Positions 26,470 to 36,190 of a DNA stretch of 64,000 nucleotides are shown piece by piece. The notes beneath the pieces were generated by a model. It did no database searches. It was not told the DNA's origin and was given only the letters and a program-made list of their open reading frames with translations. A program made the position numbers and the translations under genes. The first letter of the stretch is position 1; each line of letters opens with the position of its first letter. This DNA comes from Stanieria sp. NIES-3757 (GTDB taxonomy: Bacteria; Cyanobacteriota; Cyanobacteriia; Cyanobacteriales; Xenococcaceae). The stretch spans positions 4,083,640-4,147,639 of the forward strand of contig AP017375.1 in the NCBI GenBank assembly GCA_002355455.1, given 5' to 3'.

Positions 26470-27615
26470 ATGACAACTACATTTTTTTGTGAATATAAAC
26501 CAGGGTTAGAAGGAATACCTGCTGCCAAGTCTAGCATTAGTCATGTTGATGGGCAAAAAGGTATTTTAGAGTACCGTGGTATTAATATTGAAAAATTAAC
26601 CAATCAAGGAAGTTTCTTAGAAACAGCTTACTTGCTAATTTGGGATAAATTACCTACCAAAGAACAACTCAAAGAATTTGAAACAAACATCCTTTATCAT
26701 CGACGCATCAAATATCGGATTCGGGATATGATGAAATGCTTTCCCGAAACTGGACACCCGATGGATGCACTACAAACTTCGGCAGCAGCTTTAGGACTAT
26801 TTTATTCCCGTCGCGCTTTGGATGACCCTGAATATATTAGAAAAGCGGTAGTTCGTTTACTGGCGAAAATTCCGACTATGGTAGCAGCGTTTCATCAAAT
26901 GCGGAAAGGAAACGATCCCATTCAACCTAATGACGAGTTAGATTATGCTGCTAATTTTTTGTATATGTTGACAGAAAGAAAACCTCATCCTCTAGCAGCA
27001 AGAATTTTTGATGTCTGTTTAACTCTTCATGCCGAACATACTATTAATGCTTCGACATTTTCGGCAATGGTAACTGCTTCGACGCTTACCGATCCTTATG
27101 CGGTAGTAGCATCAGCAGTAGGAACTTTGGCAGGTCCTCTTCACGGTGGCGCAAACGAAGAAGTATTATTAATGCTGGAAGAAATTGGTTCAGTCGAAAA
27201 TGTCCGTCCTTACGTTGAAAAATGTATTGCTAACAAGCAAAAAATTATGGGTTTTGGACACAGAGTTTATAAAGTAAAAGACCCTCGTGCTACGATTTTG
27301 CAAGATCTAGTTAAACAATTATTTGGGGAAACTGGTCAAGATCCTTATTATGATATTGCCGTAGAACTAGAAAGAGTAGTTACAGAAAATTTTGGTCAAA
27401 AAGGAATTTATCCTAATGTAGATTTTTACTCGGGTTTAGTATATCGCAAACTAGGTATTCCTGATGATTTGTTTACGCCAATTTTTGCGATCGCTCGTGT
27501 GGCTGGTTGGTTGGCACATTGGAAGGAACAATTAGCAGTTAACCGTATTTTCCGTCCCACTCAAGTTTATACTGGCGTTCACAATGCTCCTTATATTCCT
27601 ATCGAAGAACGTTAA
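26470..27615 (+). CDS. gltA: Citrate synthase
   Basis: 381 aa, the short bacterial/archaeal type. Condenses oxaloacetate with acetyl-CoA to citrate, feeding 2-oxoglutarate for nitrogen assimilation in cyanobacteria. Catalytic residues are visible: His in AGPLHGGANEEVL, His in GFGHRVYK and Asp in NVDFYSGLVY. FRPTQVYTG near the end contains the substrate-binding Arg. ATG 26470. Single gene ended by a clear intrinsic terminator at 27641. The 2-methylcitrate synthase alternative is less likely, since no prp genes are near. Confidence 0.95.
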   Translation: MTTTFFCEYKPGLEGIPAAKSSISHVDGQKGILEYRGINIEKLTNQGSFLETAYLLIWDKLPTKEQLKEFETNILYHRRIKYRIRDMMKCFPETGHPMDALQTSAAALGLFYSRRALDDPEYIRKAVVRLLAKIPTMVAAFHQMRKGNDPIQPNDELDYAANFLYMLTERKPHPLAARIFDVCLTLHAEHTINASTFSAMVTASTLTDPYAVVASAVGTLAGPLHGGANEEVLLMLEEIGSVENVRPYVEKCIANKQKIMGFGHRVYKVKDPRATILQDLVKQLFGETGQDPYYDIAVELERVVTENFGQKGIYPNVDFYSGLVYRKLGIPDDLFTPIFAIARVAGWLAHWKEQLAVNRIFRPTQVYTGVHNAPYIPIEER

Positions 27616-27640
27616 TTTGATTAAACAATTAATTCAAATA

Positions 27641-27672
27641 CCGAGTAGCTCAGTAGTTGCTCGGTTTTTTTA
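27641..27672 (+). terminator. Intrinsic terminator of the citrate synthase gene
   Basis: CCGAGTAGCTCAGTAGTTGC then TCGG forms a CCGAG/CTCGG stem, possibly extended by internal pairs, followed directly by seven T residues. It begins 25 bp after the gltA stop and lies before the convergent tRNA nucleotidyltransferase gene. Confidence 0.8.
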
Positions 27673-27686
27673 TTATCTGTTTACGA

Positions 27687-30407
27687 TTAATAATTTTGTT
27701 TAACAAACATTTCTGCTTCTGCATAACTATAAATTTTGCCATCCAAAGTTGCTATCAATAAATTATCGAGTATTTGTTTATAAATTGGTCCTGGTTGATA
27801 ACCCAAGTTTTTAAGATCGTTACCGTTTAAAAGTGGTTCAACTTTTGCTAATTGAGTCAAATATTGCCAAATAGTACGACGAATTGATTTAGGAGTTCGT
27901 ACTGCTAATAAGATTAAACTGACATATTTATATTGACGCAGTAATAAATAGATTTCACTTTTACTATGACATTGAGGTAATTTTTCTCTTACTTCAGTTT
28001 CTATTTGTTCGAGTTTTTTGAGTCTTTGAAGACTATCTTTGGGTAATTGTAAATTAGTAGCTACTTTGATTCTTTCCGATGGATTTAGATGAGCAATTAA
28101 TACTTCTAATCTAATTAACCAGTGGTCAAAATTATGTTCGGGATCGATAATTTTTAGCCAACGAGAAACACAACGAATTTGCCACCATAACTGTTTGGTT
28201 AAGATCAAATCTTGATGTAGACAACGTAATGCCTCCAAATCTGCTAGTAATTGTAAGGCTGGTTTCCAATAGTTTGCTTGCAAGATATATTTTAATTCTG
28301 CTCTTAATCTAGTAGTTAAGGCTGGTGCTTGGTGATTTTCTATTCTTAATCTTTCATATACACCGCTTGCGATCGCATAACGAATGTATTCTTCTGTTTG
28401 CGATTCAATTTCAAACCCTAAACGGACGGCAAATCTTACGGCGCGGTAAATACGGGTAGGATCTTCAATAAAACTATTTGGATGAAGTACGCGAATCTGA
28501 CGCGATCGCAAGTCTAATAAACCACCAAAAAAGTCTAATAAATCTCCTTTTCGGGAAAATTCTCCTTTCTTGGGTGAAGTTAACCTAACCGCCAAAGCAT
28601 TAATCGTAAAATCTCGGCGATACAAGTCCTGACGGATTGAACTAGCTTCTACTTCAGGGTTAGCTGCGGGATAAGGATAAAATTCGGTTCTGGCTGTGGC
28701 AATATCAATCCAGAGATTCCCTAAAGTTGCATCTTTATGCCAAAGTAAGGCAGCAGTTTGAAACTCGCCATGTACTGATAAACGCGCTTGAGGATACAGT
28801 TGTTGTATTTTTGAAGCTAATTCTAATCCTGCACCATCATCGGTAGCACGGTGAAAACCATCAACCACGAGATCGATATCTTGTAGAAGTAAAGGTTGAT
28901 TTGCTTCGGTTAATAATAAATCTCTGACACCACCACCAACTAGATAAAGATGCCAACCTCTACTTTGTGCTTCATTACTAGCTTGTTCTAATAATCGCCA
29001 AATTTCTGGGGCTAGTCTAGCTTTAATTGTCGGCAGCAGGCAGGAAGTAAGGGGTTGTTGATTTCCTTGGGGTTTTTCTTCTCGTTCTTGGTGTAACTGT
29101 CGTAAAACATCAGTACGAGTTACAATTCCGATTAATTGCCCCCTGTCTAAAACAGGTAATCTTCCCACATCATAAGTTACCATCAAAGATTCAATTTCTG
29201 GTAAGGAAGTCTCAGGAGAAATGGTTTTCAAATTCCTTGTCATATAGCCTTTGACTGGGGCATGACTAAAGCCATGATGTAAAGCTATATCCAAATCTCT
29301 CCGAGAGATCACTCCTACCAAACAATCCTTTTCATCTACTACTGATAATCCAGAATGACCATAGCGAAATAATATTCTTTGTGCCTGTTCGATACTAGTA
29401 TCGGGGCGAATTGTTCTGACTGGAGAAGACATTAAATCTCTAGCTGTAGGAGGATGGGGAATTTGTGTCTCTAGTTGTTCAATTAGCTGTTGAAAAAAAA
29501 CTTCTGGTTCATTAGTACCAGTTGTCAGAGAAGCTGCCTGAGGATGTCCTCCACCACCATAAAATTCAAATAGTACATTAAGATTAGTTTGAGAAATTTG
29601 CGATCGCCCGATTACGGTTAATCTTTGAGTTGGTTTTTCTGTGGTAGAACTTTGACTGCGATGATATTGATGTCCTAATAAAAGTGCATCGCTTTCAGTG
29701 AGATCTATCAAACGCGAGGCAAGACTAGATAAACCAGGAATAAATTCATCGGTTTTGAGTAAAACTGAAGCGATAGTGTAGCCTTGTACAGTTGATTTTT
29801 GGAGTTTTTCTAGGGCTTCTTTTAATAATGTTTGTAATTGAGGAGATAAACCTGGATCTACATATTCAGCAATGATTTTGACATTTGCCCCCATTGACAA
29901 TAGCCAGGCTAATGCTAAGGCATCACGGGCAGTAGTTTGTTCAGAGGTAAAAGAACAAGTATCCACATGAACTCCTAATGCCATTGCTGTCGCTTCAAAA
30001 GAAGTCAATTCAATTTTTTCTGATTGTAATAATTCTGCGATGATTGTAGTTGTCGAACCTACCGCTTCCAGATGTTTTACTGTGGCAGGAATATCTGATT
30101 CAGTATTGAGATGATGATCGTAGATCTCGATAGCATTTAAATGCTCTAAATCTAGCCATTCTGCGCCTTTGCCTAAGCGATCGCGTTTTTGGGTATCTAC
30201 TACGAAAATTGAACGAATTGCTTGAGTATTGACGCTACGAGATTCAATTAAGGCAAATTCATCCCGATGTAAAGCTAAAAAATCTTTTACTGTAGGATGC
30301 GCGCCTCCAGTTAAAACTATTTTCGCTCCTTTTTTCAACCGAGATAAGCCTATTGCTGCACCTAAAGCATCAAAATCAGCCGTTTGATGACACAAAATTA
30401 AATCCAT
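27687..30407 (-). CDS. DHH-CBS-tRNA nucleotidyltransferase/poly(A) polymerase fusion protein
   Basis: 906 aa with three parts. Residues 1-310: DHH/DHHA1 phosphoesterase ([29 protein letters not shown]). About 325-450: two CBS domains ([30 protein letters not shown]). About 480-906: class II nucleotidyltransferase head ([19 protein letters not shown]) with RNA-binding tail ([22 protein letters not shown]). Cyanobacteria are known to split CCA addition between CC- and A-adding enzymes, and this multi-domain form is one of the two expected. The CBS pair suggests adenine-nucleotide control. ATG 30407; convergent with gltA. Which nucleotide it adds cannot be told here. Confidence 0.9.
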   Translation of the reverse strand: MDLILCHQTADFDALGAAIGLSRLKKGAKIVLTGGAHPTVKDFLALHRDEFALIESRSVNTQAIRSIFVVDTQKRDRLGKGAEWLDLEHLNAIEIYDHHLNTESDIPATVKHLEAVGSTTTIIAELLQSEKIELTSFEATAMALGVHVDTCSFTSEQTTARDALALAWLLSMGANVKIIAEYVDPGLSPQLQTLLKEALEKLQKSTVQGYTIASVLLKTDEFIPGLSSLASRLIDLTESDALLLGHQYHRSQSSTTEKPTQRLTVIGRSQISQTNLNVLFEFYGGGGHPQAASLTTGTNEPEVFFQQLIEQLETQIPHPPTARDLMSSPVRTIRPDTSIEQAQRILFRYGHSGLSVVDEKDCLVGVISRRDLDIALHHGFSHAPVKGYMTRNLKTISPETSLPEIESLMVTYDVGRLPVLDRGQLIGIVTRTDVLRQLHQEREEKPQGNQQPLTSCLLPTIKARLAPEIWRLLEQASNEAQSRGWHLYLVGGGVRDLLLTEANQPLLLQDIDLVVDGFHRATDDGAGLELASKIQQLYPQARLSVHGEFQTAALLWHKDATLGNLWIDIATARTEFYPYPAANPEVEASSIRQDLYRRDFTINALAVRLTSPKKGEFSRKGDLLDFFGGLLDLRSRQIRVLHPNSFIEDPTRIYRAVRFAVRLGFEIESQTEEYIRYAIASGVYERLRIENHQAPALTTRLRAELKYILQANYWKPALQLLADLEALRCLHQDLILTKQLWWQIRCVSRWLKIIDPEHNFDHWLIRLEVLIAHLNPSERIKVATNLQLPKDSLQRLKKLEQIETEVREKLPQCHSKSEIYLLLRQYKYVSLILLAVRTPKSIRRTIWQYLTQLAKVEPLLNGNDLKNLGYQPGPIYKQILDNLLIATLDGKIYSYAEAEMFVKQNY

Positions 30408-30494
30408 TGCTCATACTCAATAACCTTCTATTTACATCATCTCCCGATTTTACTCAAGCTTAGGTAACAGCATCAAAAATTAGTAACTTAAAAG

Positions 30495-31370
30495 TTAAAT
30501 AGCTAACTGTTGAATGTATTGTTGATATTTACTTACAGGAATATCGGCTTTGGCAGAAAGCATGACTGCAATATGTTCTGGAGTAACTTTGGCAAGAAAA
30601 TCTTGTAGTTGTTGTTCTGACATTGGTTCTTCTTCCCAATAATTAAGACAAAGATCTTGGCTGTCAAAATAATGTCCTGAAGTTTCTTGAAGAATTTTTT
30701 CGACAAAAACACCATAGAGAATATATTCAGAAAAATTCCATTGATTGCAGAGAGTTTCTATCCATTCTTTTTGATGAAATTCTTCTAAGTATCGATGTAA
30801 TTTTAAAACATTTGTTTTCCGCCAGAAAATTAATTGACCCATATAATTAGAGGCAGGAAACTTAGGGGGATTAATTTTTAATAAGTTACTGGCATCGTAA
30901 TACCAGCGAGGTAAATGTTTATTATTGATTAATACTGCATTTGGTTCACAAAAGAAACGAACTTCGTTATTAGAATTAATATAGTCTGATAAATCAAAAG
31001 GACGAACAAAAAAAACATCTGAATCAGCAAAAACAAGTATCTCTTCGTTGATATATTTAGCGATCGCTAATTTAATTAGTTGTTGGATCAACCATCCCCT
31101 TACGGGTAAAGTTTTAAAACTAAACCAAAGATTTTTTTTCTTTAAAAAAGGAATTTGAAAAATCCACTCGGGTAAAATTTCTTCTTTAGTAATAATTTGA
31201 GTATGAGAATTTTGTAGTTGACTAAATAATGAGTAATCTCTGCGGTCTACGATAATGTAATGAGTTAAAAGGGTTTTAGAAAATTGAGCAATCGTTTCGC
31301 ATAATAAGCGACATCTATTAAAATCTGGAGCGTAGCTAGGTGTAATAATGCAATAAGCTTGACTATTCAT
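30495..31370 (-). CDS. DUF6492-like glycosyltransferase-fold protein, copy A
   Basis: 291 aa. Starts with a Rossmann-like strand YCIITPSYAPDFNRCRLLCE and has a DxD-type motif in VFADSDVFFVRPFD, both typical of GT-A-like enzymes. Resembles the DUF6492 family as I recall it. Paralogue of the gene at 31.8-32.6 kb with about half the residues the same and matching ends (HIAVMLSAKADIPVSKY against HIAVMISAKAGMPVSRY). No signal peptide or membrane helix. A sugar or cell-surface substrate is likely but unknown. Confidence 0.75.
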   Translation of the reverse strand: MNSQAYCIITPSYAPDFNRCRLLCETIAQFSKTLLTHYIIVDRRDYSLFSQLQNSHTQIITKEEILPEWIFQIPFLKKKNLWFSFKTLPVRGWLIQQLIKLAIAKYINEEILVFADSDVFFVRPFDLSDYINSNNEVRFFCEPNAVLINNKHLPRWYYDASNLLKINPPKFPASNYMGQLIFWRKTNVLKLHRYLEEFHQKEWIETLCNQWNFSEYILYGVFVEKILQETSGHYFDSQDLCLNYWEEEPMSEQQLQDFLAKVTPEHIAVMLSAKADIPVSKYQQYIQQLAI

Positions 31371-31757
31371 AATCCTGTCTTTTTTTAAAGCAATCTAAAA
31401 AGCAGTTTTAATAACCAGTTTGAAAAGGCGTTTAAATTAAATAATACCTAAGATAGGCAAGTTAAGACAAAACTTTAGATTGTTGACACTTTTTACTTAT
31501 GCCGATGTGCATTTACTGAGGCATCAAACTTTTTTTTGCTTCCTATGCTTTAAGCACACAACAAAACAATCATCTACCTGAGTAGGCGACTGAGATTATT
31601 TTTCGACGATCACTTCCTTGTTTACCCTAACGTATTTAATTTAATTAAGTATTAAGTTTAAAAAATGAAACTCAATAACCATAACAATAAATAGGTAAAG
31701 CGATCGCTTTACCTATCCTACAAAGAATTAGATTAAACTATTCATTTATAAGTTTTT
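31371..31757. other. Intergenic region with a 26-bp HIP1-centred palindrome
   Basis: 387 bp between the two DUF6492-like paralogues. At 31691-31716 lies a perfect 26-bp palindrome with GCGATCGC in the middle; it follows the stop of copy B (31758) by 42 bp on the minus strand and would form a strong hairpin, so it may double as a transcript end. No gene in the rest. Confidence 0.6.
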
Positions 31758-32624
31758 TTAACTGCAATTTTCTTCTTTAATATACTTCTCATAACGACTT
31801 ACTGGCATACCAGCTTTAGCAGAAATCATTACAGCAATATGGTCGTCAGTAACTTCTGAGAAAAACTGTCGTAACTGTCCGTCTGACATTGGTTGAGGAG
31901 TCCAATATTCATGACAATTTTTAACTGGATCGTAAAAATGTTCTGACTTTTCTTTTAATACCCGATCCACAAAAGTCCCATACAAAATATATTCAGAAAG
32001 ATGCCACGATTTAGCAATAGTTTGAATCCATGCTCGATTAGAAATCTGTTCTATATATTGATGTAATTTAAATACATTATCCCTTTTCCAAGTAATTACA
32101 TTGCCTAAATAATTAGGAACTGGACGTGGTAAAGAAGGTAATTGCAATAAATCACAAGCAACATCAGTCCAAGAAGACAATTCGGAACCAGCAACGATTG
32201 CATCAGGTTCACGGAAGAGTCTAACTCGATCATTGACAATAAAATTTTTAGTATCAAAAGGACGAATAAAAGCAACGTCTGAATCAACAAAAATTAAAAC
32301 ATCTTCAGATACTTCTTGAGCAATTGATAGTTTAACTAATTGTTGAATAAACCAGTTTCTTAAAGGTAGAGTTTTTAAACTAAACCACCCGTTTTTAAGC
32401 AAAGGAATTTTTTTGATCCACCAAGGTAAAACTGATTCTACTGTAATAATTTCTGTGTTAGCATTTTTGAGTTGAGAAAAAAGTTGCTCATCCTTTTGAT
32501 CTACGATGATATAGTGATTGATTGGCGATTGATTAAAGTGAGCAATTGTTTCAGATAAAAGACGACATCTATCAAAATCTGGAGCGTAACTAGGCGTAAT
32601 AATGCAGCAAGTTTGATCTTTCAT
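31758..32624 (-). CDS. DUF6492-like glycosyltransferase-fold protein, copy B
   Basis: 288 aa, tandem paralogue of the gene at 30.5 kb: CCIITPSYAPDFDRCRLLSE, FVDSDVAFIRPFD as the DxD region, SWHLSEYILYGTFVDRVL and the same C-terminal HIAVMISAKAGMPVSRY. Genes of this look often sit among sugar or capsule genes, but here they stand beside trmB and a tRNA nucleotidyltransferase. ATG 32624 on the minus strand. The tandem pair implies recent duplication with divergence. Confidence 0.75.
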   Translation of the reverse strand: MKDQTCCIITPSYAPDFDRCRLLSETIAHFNQSPINHYIIVDQKDEQLFSQLKNANTEIITVESVLPWWIKKIPLLKNGWFSLKTLPLRNWFIQQLVKLSIAQEVSEDVLIFVDSDVAFIRPFDTKNFIVNDRVRLFREPDAIVAGSELSSWTDVACDLLQLPSLPRPVPNYLGNVITWKRDNVFKLHQYIEQISNRAWIQTIAKSWHLSEYILYGTFVDRVLKEKSEHFYDPVKNCHEYWTPQPMSDGQLRQFFSEVTDDHIAVMISAKAGMPVSRYEKYIKEENCS

Positions 32625-32796
32625 AAATTGTATTTTTATTTTTACCCATAAGAATAGTCAGGGAATTGTACACTCCGCCAAGACTTGTTAAGAAAAGCAG
32701 TTTAAAACAGAAGTTAAATAAAAGGTTATTATTGGGCTTTTACTCTTTTTTTTGATGTCAATAATTAATTTATTAATAAAAAATACTTTACTTTGT

Positions 32797-33441
32797 TTAG
32801 TTAGTCAATTTTTTTTTATACAAAACGCGATATACAGGTAAATTATCTGCTAGCACATATAATTCTCTTTCGGTTGAGACTGGTAAAGGATTATCATCTA
32901 ACCAAGTTGTTTGATGTTGTTGAACTAAAGCAGAATTTGAGCCGAATCTCTCGCGCATTTCTATAGCAATTTCTTCAATATCCGATTGTAAAAAGATCCT
33001 GCCATCTTCAACCAAATAATCTACTAAAATATTGACTAATTCTGGTTGAACAACTCGACGTTTATTATGTTTTTTCTTAAACCAAGGATCGGGAAATTGA
33101 ATGGTAATAAATTTCAGCGTATTAGTTGGGAAAGAATTAAGAATTAATGAAGCCGAAGTGTTAATATTTCCAAAAAGGTAATGAAGATTAGTTAAACCTA
33201 GTTCGTCTTTGGTTTGATTCGCATCTTTAACCAAAGCGTGACGAATTTCAATTCCTAAAAAATTTATTTCTGGTTGAAGTTGTGCCATTTGTAGCAAAAA
33301 TTTTCCTCTAGCACAACCAATATCTAAATGTAGAGGAAGATTGGGATTTTGATAAATTGTATTCCAGTCTGGAAGTTGAATTGGTTGTTGAAAGTTACGA
33401 CTGAGGGGGTTAACGTGTTGACGAATACGAACTTTAGGCAA
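32797..33441 (-). CDS. trmB: tRNA (guanine-N7)-methyltransferase
   Basis: 214 aa, normal TrmB length. SAM-dependent enzyme that makes m7G46 in tRNA. SAM-binding motif HLDIGCARGKFLLQMA, then FLGIEIRHALV, and the family hallmark FPDPWFKKKHNKRRVVQPEL. C-terminal TERELYVL near the end is also typical. ATG 33441 preceded by AGGAAGT. Alone on its strand between DUF6492-like copy B and a divergently transcribed zinc-ribbon gene. Confidence 0.95.
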   Translation of the reverse strand: MPKVRIRQHVNPLSRNFQQPIQLPDWNTIYQNPNLPLHLDIGCARGKFLLQMAQLQPEINFLGIEIRHALVKDANQTKDELGLTNLHYLFGNINTSASLILNSFPTNTLKFITIQFPDPWFKKKHNKRRVVQPELVNILVDYLVEDGRIFLQSDIEEIAIEMRERFGSNSALVQQHQTTWLDDNPLPVSTERELYVLADNLPVYRVLYKKKLTN

Positions 33442-33735
33442 TTTTACTTCCTCTATTAATAAAAAAAAATTAATTTAAATAATGAGCTTTAATACAATTA
33501 GCTAGAGTGAATTTACCAGCTATAGGAAAAAGCTAACCATTCTGTAAGCTTGCAAACCAGAAACTATTTTACCTAGTCAAATCAAAATTAGTCTAGCCAA
33601 TCAACGACAAGAAATAATTAAAATATTACTGGAATGAAAAAGAAAATGATTCGGATCACTCTTTATAGCGATCGCGTTTGGATGAAAAATTGGTTTTTGA
33701 GAGATCGGAAACTAAACTAATTAGCGGACAAAAAC

Positions 33736-34761
33736 ATGACTGAAGAAATTAAATGCCCTGCTTGTCATCAACCTTTATATCTTCCTGACTCATCAATTTG
33801 TAATGAAGATCGGGTGATGATTATTTGTCGTAGTTGTCATTATCAATATGCGGTTAGTTACGAGATCGCTCAAGCTTGTTTTTCTGAATTAATTACTCTT
33901 AATCGAACCAAAGTTTTTAAGAAATCTAAACAACAAAGATTATATCAAATCCAAACAAATTTTAAATCTAAGCCACAAAAAACGGTTCAATTTACCAGTT
34001 TTGATTTAGCAGAAAAATTTACTGCTACTGAAGGCGATTTGTTATTATTACTCCACACTATAAATAACAAAAGTAACTTCGATTTAATTTGGTTAAAAAA
34101 TCTAGATCAAGACTGTGATTGTCAAGTATTTTTTCCAAAAAAACAGCAATTAATTCAAGGAGCGACAACTACTTCTCTGACAATTTTAGGAGGCTCAACT
34201 TTAGCCTTAGTAGATTCCCTATATCCTGTAATTGCAGCTCATTTTATTGTGTTAGGGACTATTCCTTTAGCTATAATTACGGGTTTTTATAGTTCAATTA
34301 GATATCAAAGAAAATATCAAGAACTAGCTGCCAACAATTTAGCTAGATTAACTTCCGAACAAAATATTTTAGCAAAACTCAAAACTTTAACAGCAAGATT
34401 AGAGCAATTAAATTTGAATAAAATTTCTGAAGAACATTTATTAAATCGGTTTAAACTTTTGCAAGCAAAAATGAATCAAACCGATCCTAATTTATATCGT
34501 GATCGCTTGACCACTATTAACCGAGGAATATCTGCTTTAGAACAACAATTAAATATCAGTCAAAACTTAATTAATGGCTATTCTCAATTGATTAATATTT
34601 GGGAAATAGAATACGAAACTTCTCAACTTGCCGAACAATTACCAGGACAAGAAAAAGTTGAAGCACAAGTCTTACCTCGTCTAGAAGAATTGCAAGCTTT
34701 AGAACAACAAAAAGAAGAATTGTCTTTACTAATTCAACCAGCAGCATTTTTAAGTAGTTAA
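33736..34761 (+). CDS. Zinc-ribbon, two-helix membrane, coiled-coil protein
   Basis: 341 aa of unknown function. N-terminal zinc ribbon with C7/C10 and C31/C34 (CPAC, CRSC). Then a polar stretch to about 140, a hydrophobic hairpin of two membrane helices (about 153-190, TTTSLTILGGSTLALV and AAHFIVLGTIPLAIITGFY), and a long C-terminal coiled coil (about 200-335, rich in Leu/Gln/Glu). The layout suggests a membrane-anchored adaptor with both ends in the cytosol. No partner gene adjacent. ATG 33736. The family was not recognised beyond being a cyanobacterial-type conserved hypothetical. Confidence 0.75.
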   Translation: MTEEIKCPACHQPLYLPDSSICNEDRVMIICRSCHYQYAVSYEIAQACFSELITLNRTKVFKKSKQQRLYQIQTNFKSKPQKTVQFTSFDLAEKFTATEGDLLLLLHTINNKSNFDLIWLKNLDQDCDCQVFFPKKQQLIQGATTTSLTILGGSTLALVDSLYPVIAAHFIVLGTIPLAIITGFYSSIRYQRKYQELAANNLARLTSEQNILAKLKTLTARLEQLNLNKISEEHLLNRFKLLQAKMNQTDPNLYRDRLTTINRGISALEQQLNISQNLINGYSQLINIWEIEYETSQLAEQLPGQEKVEAQVLPRLEELQALEQQKEELSLLIQPAAFLSS

Positions 34762-34832
34762 TGGTTGATTGTTAATTGTTAGTCCACAGCCCATAGCATC
34801 TATACTTTTTACTTTGTAACTGATAACTGCCT

Positions 34833-35999
34833 TCAAATCGTTCCCCATTTAGCGATCGCTTGATACAATGCTCCCGAAGGGATACTATCAAGTTCAAAAG
34901 GTTGATTATTTTCTACTCTAGCTAATGCCTCAAAAAAAGCTTCAACTCCTGCTGCTGCACCATCGGGATGATCCATAATTCCTGTACCAGCATTGAGAAT
35001 CACATCATTACCATAATCAGTTAATGCTTTGGGAACAACACCAGGATGAATGCCAGCAGAGGGAACGGGAAAACAGCCACGCGATCGCAAAATATCTCGG
35101 ATTTTACTTTCTTCTTGAGGATCAAAAGGTAAACTACCATAGTGAGCAGGGTACAAAACGGCATCTGCACCACTATGCGCCATCAGAGTTCCTAAAACTA
35201 CGGAATAGTTTAAACCTGTATCTGTCCCAGCACAAAGTGCGCCAGCAAAAGCAGGATGAACAAAAATCGGGACATTAATAGCAGGATCATCAGCTAGAGC
35301 TTCTAAAATAGAAAAACCGTAAGTAAGAACGTTAAATAAAAGCGCATTTGCTCCTGATTGAACTAATAAACGGGCTTTTTGCAATAATTGATCCGCTCTT
35401 CCAGTCAGATTAACAGCATACAAAACAGTTTTACCTGTCTTCTCTTGAACTTCTGTTAAAACTCGACGACAAGCAATTAATCTTTCTAAAGTCGGTGCAG
35501 TTGGTAAATCACCTAAAATTTCGTCATCCTTGATAATATCCAAACCAGCAAAGGCTACCTGTTTTAAAATTTCTGCATGATCCTCAGCAGATAATCCCAA
35601 CGCAGGCTTAAAAATTGCCATAATTAAAGGGCGATCGCTTACACCTAATTTAGCTCTAATTCCTTTAATCCCTAATTTTGGTAGTCTGCCATAGCTTTCA
35701 GGAAGTCTCAGATCGATGATCTTGGCAGCACCAGCTAAAGAATATTTGCCAAAAATCATGGTTAACAAGCTAGGAATGTCATTTTCAACATTTATTTCTG
35801 GAAAACTAATGGTAGCGATACCATAGCCAGCCTCATCTTGAGTAACCTTAATTACTTGTCCGAGATGTTTTTGTAGTTGAGTTTCTCGATGAGCAAAATT
35901 ATTATTCCAAGTTCCCGCTGTTTGTCCGACAGCAATAGTTTTTGCTTGACGGTTAGCATCAATTCCAGGTGGAAAACGGTAATCTACTTCTATCACCAT
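34833..35999 (-). CDS. RuBisCO-like protein (form IV), probably diketo-methylthiopentyl-phosphate enolase
   Basis: 388 aa, shorter than RuBisCO large subunit. Keeps the metal-site motif KDDE (157-160, after AGLDII) with the Lys that is carbamylated, and KPALGLS (K131) in place of RuBisCO KPKLGLS, so the second active-site Lys (K177) is Ala. C-terminal loops FVHPAFAG, SAGIHPGVVPK and GTGIMDHPDG replace the RuBisCO set, so carboxylation is not expected. In Bacillus and Microcystis such proteins (MtnW) act in methionine salvage as enolase. No other mtn gene is near. ATG 35999. Confidence 0.87.
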   Translation of the reverse strand: MVIEVDYRFPPGIDANRQAKTIAVGQTAGTWNNNFAHRETQLQKHLGQVIKVTQDEAGYGIATISFPEINVENDIPSLLTMIFGKYSLAGAAKIIDLRLPESYGRLPKLGIKGIRAKLGVSDRPLIMAIFKPALGLSAEDHAEILKQVAFAGLDIIKDDEILGDLPTAPTLERLIACRRVLTEVQEKTGKTVLYAVNLTGRADQLLQKARLLVQSGANALLFNVLTYGFSILEALADDPAINVPIFVHPAFAGALCAGTDTGLNYSVVLGTLMAHSGADAVLYPAHYGSLPFDPQEESKIRDILRSRGCFPVPSAGIHPGVVPKALTDYGNDVILNAGTGIMDHPDGAAAGVEAFFEALARVENNQPFELDSIPSGALYQAIAKWGTI

Positions 36000-36190
36000 T
36001 TGTTATTAAAAATTAGATTTACTAAAAAACAGTTTTCTTGTTAATCTTACCTTCGTATATTTTTCAAATAACACCACCAACCAAACCAACAAATTCATCT
36101 GTTCCTTCGTTCCACTCAGGACAAGGTTTATCAGCTATAGGATGTGGATAAAATTAAAACCAATTACTTACACTAAAAGTCTATCGCCTA

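Noticed and set aside
33560-33640. Open stretch LPSQIKISLANQRQEIIKIL before the zinc-ribbon gene
   Set aside because: Fewer than 30 codons with no start signal; at best a remnant.
35024-35278. 84-codon ORF antisense to the RuBisCO-like gene
   Set aside because: Frame shadow of a conserved gene.
36064-36160. Short minus-strand stretch reading HPIADKPCPEWNEGTDEF upstream of the RuBisCO-like gene
   Set aside because: About 30 codons between stops, no start codon; looks protein-like but too short to assign, perhaps a gene remnant.
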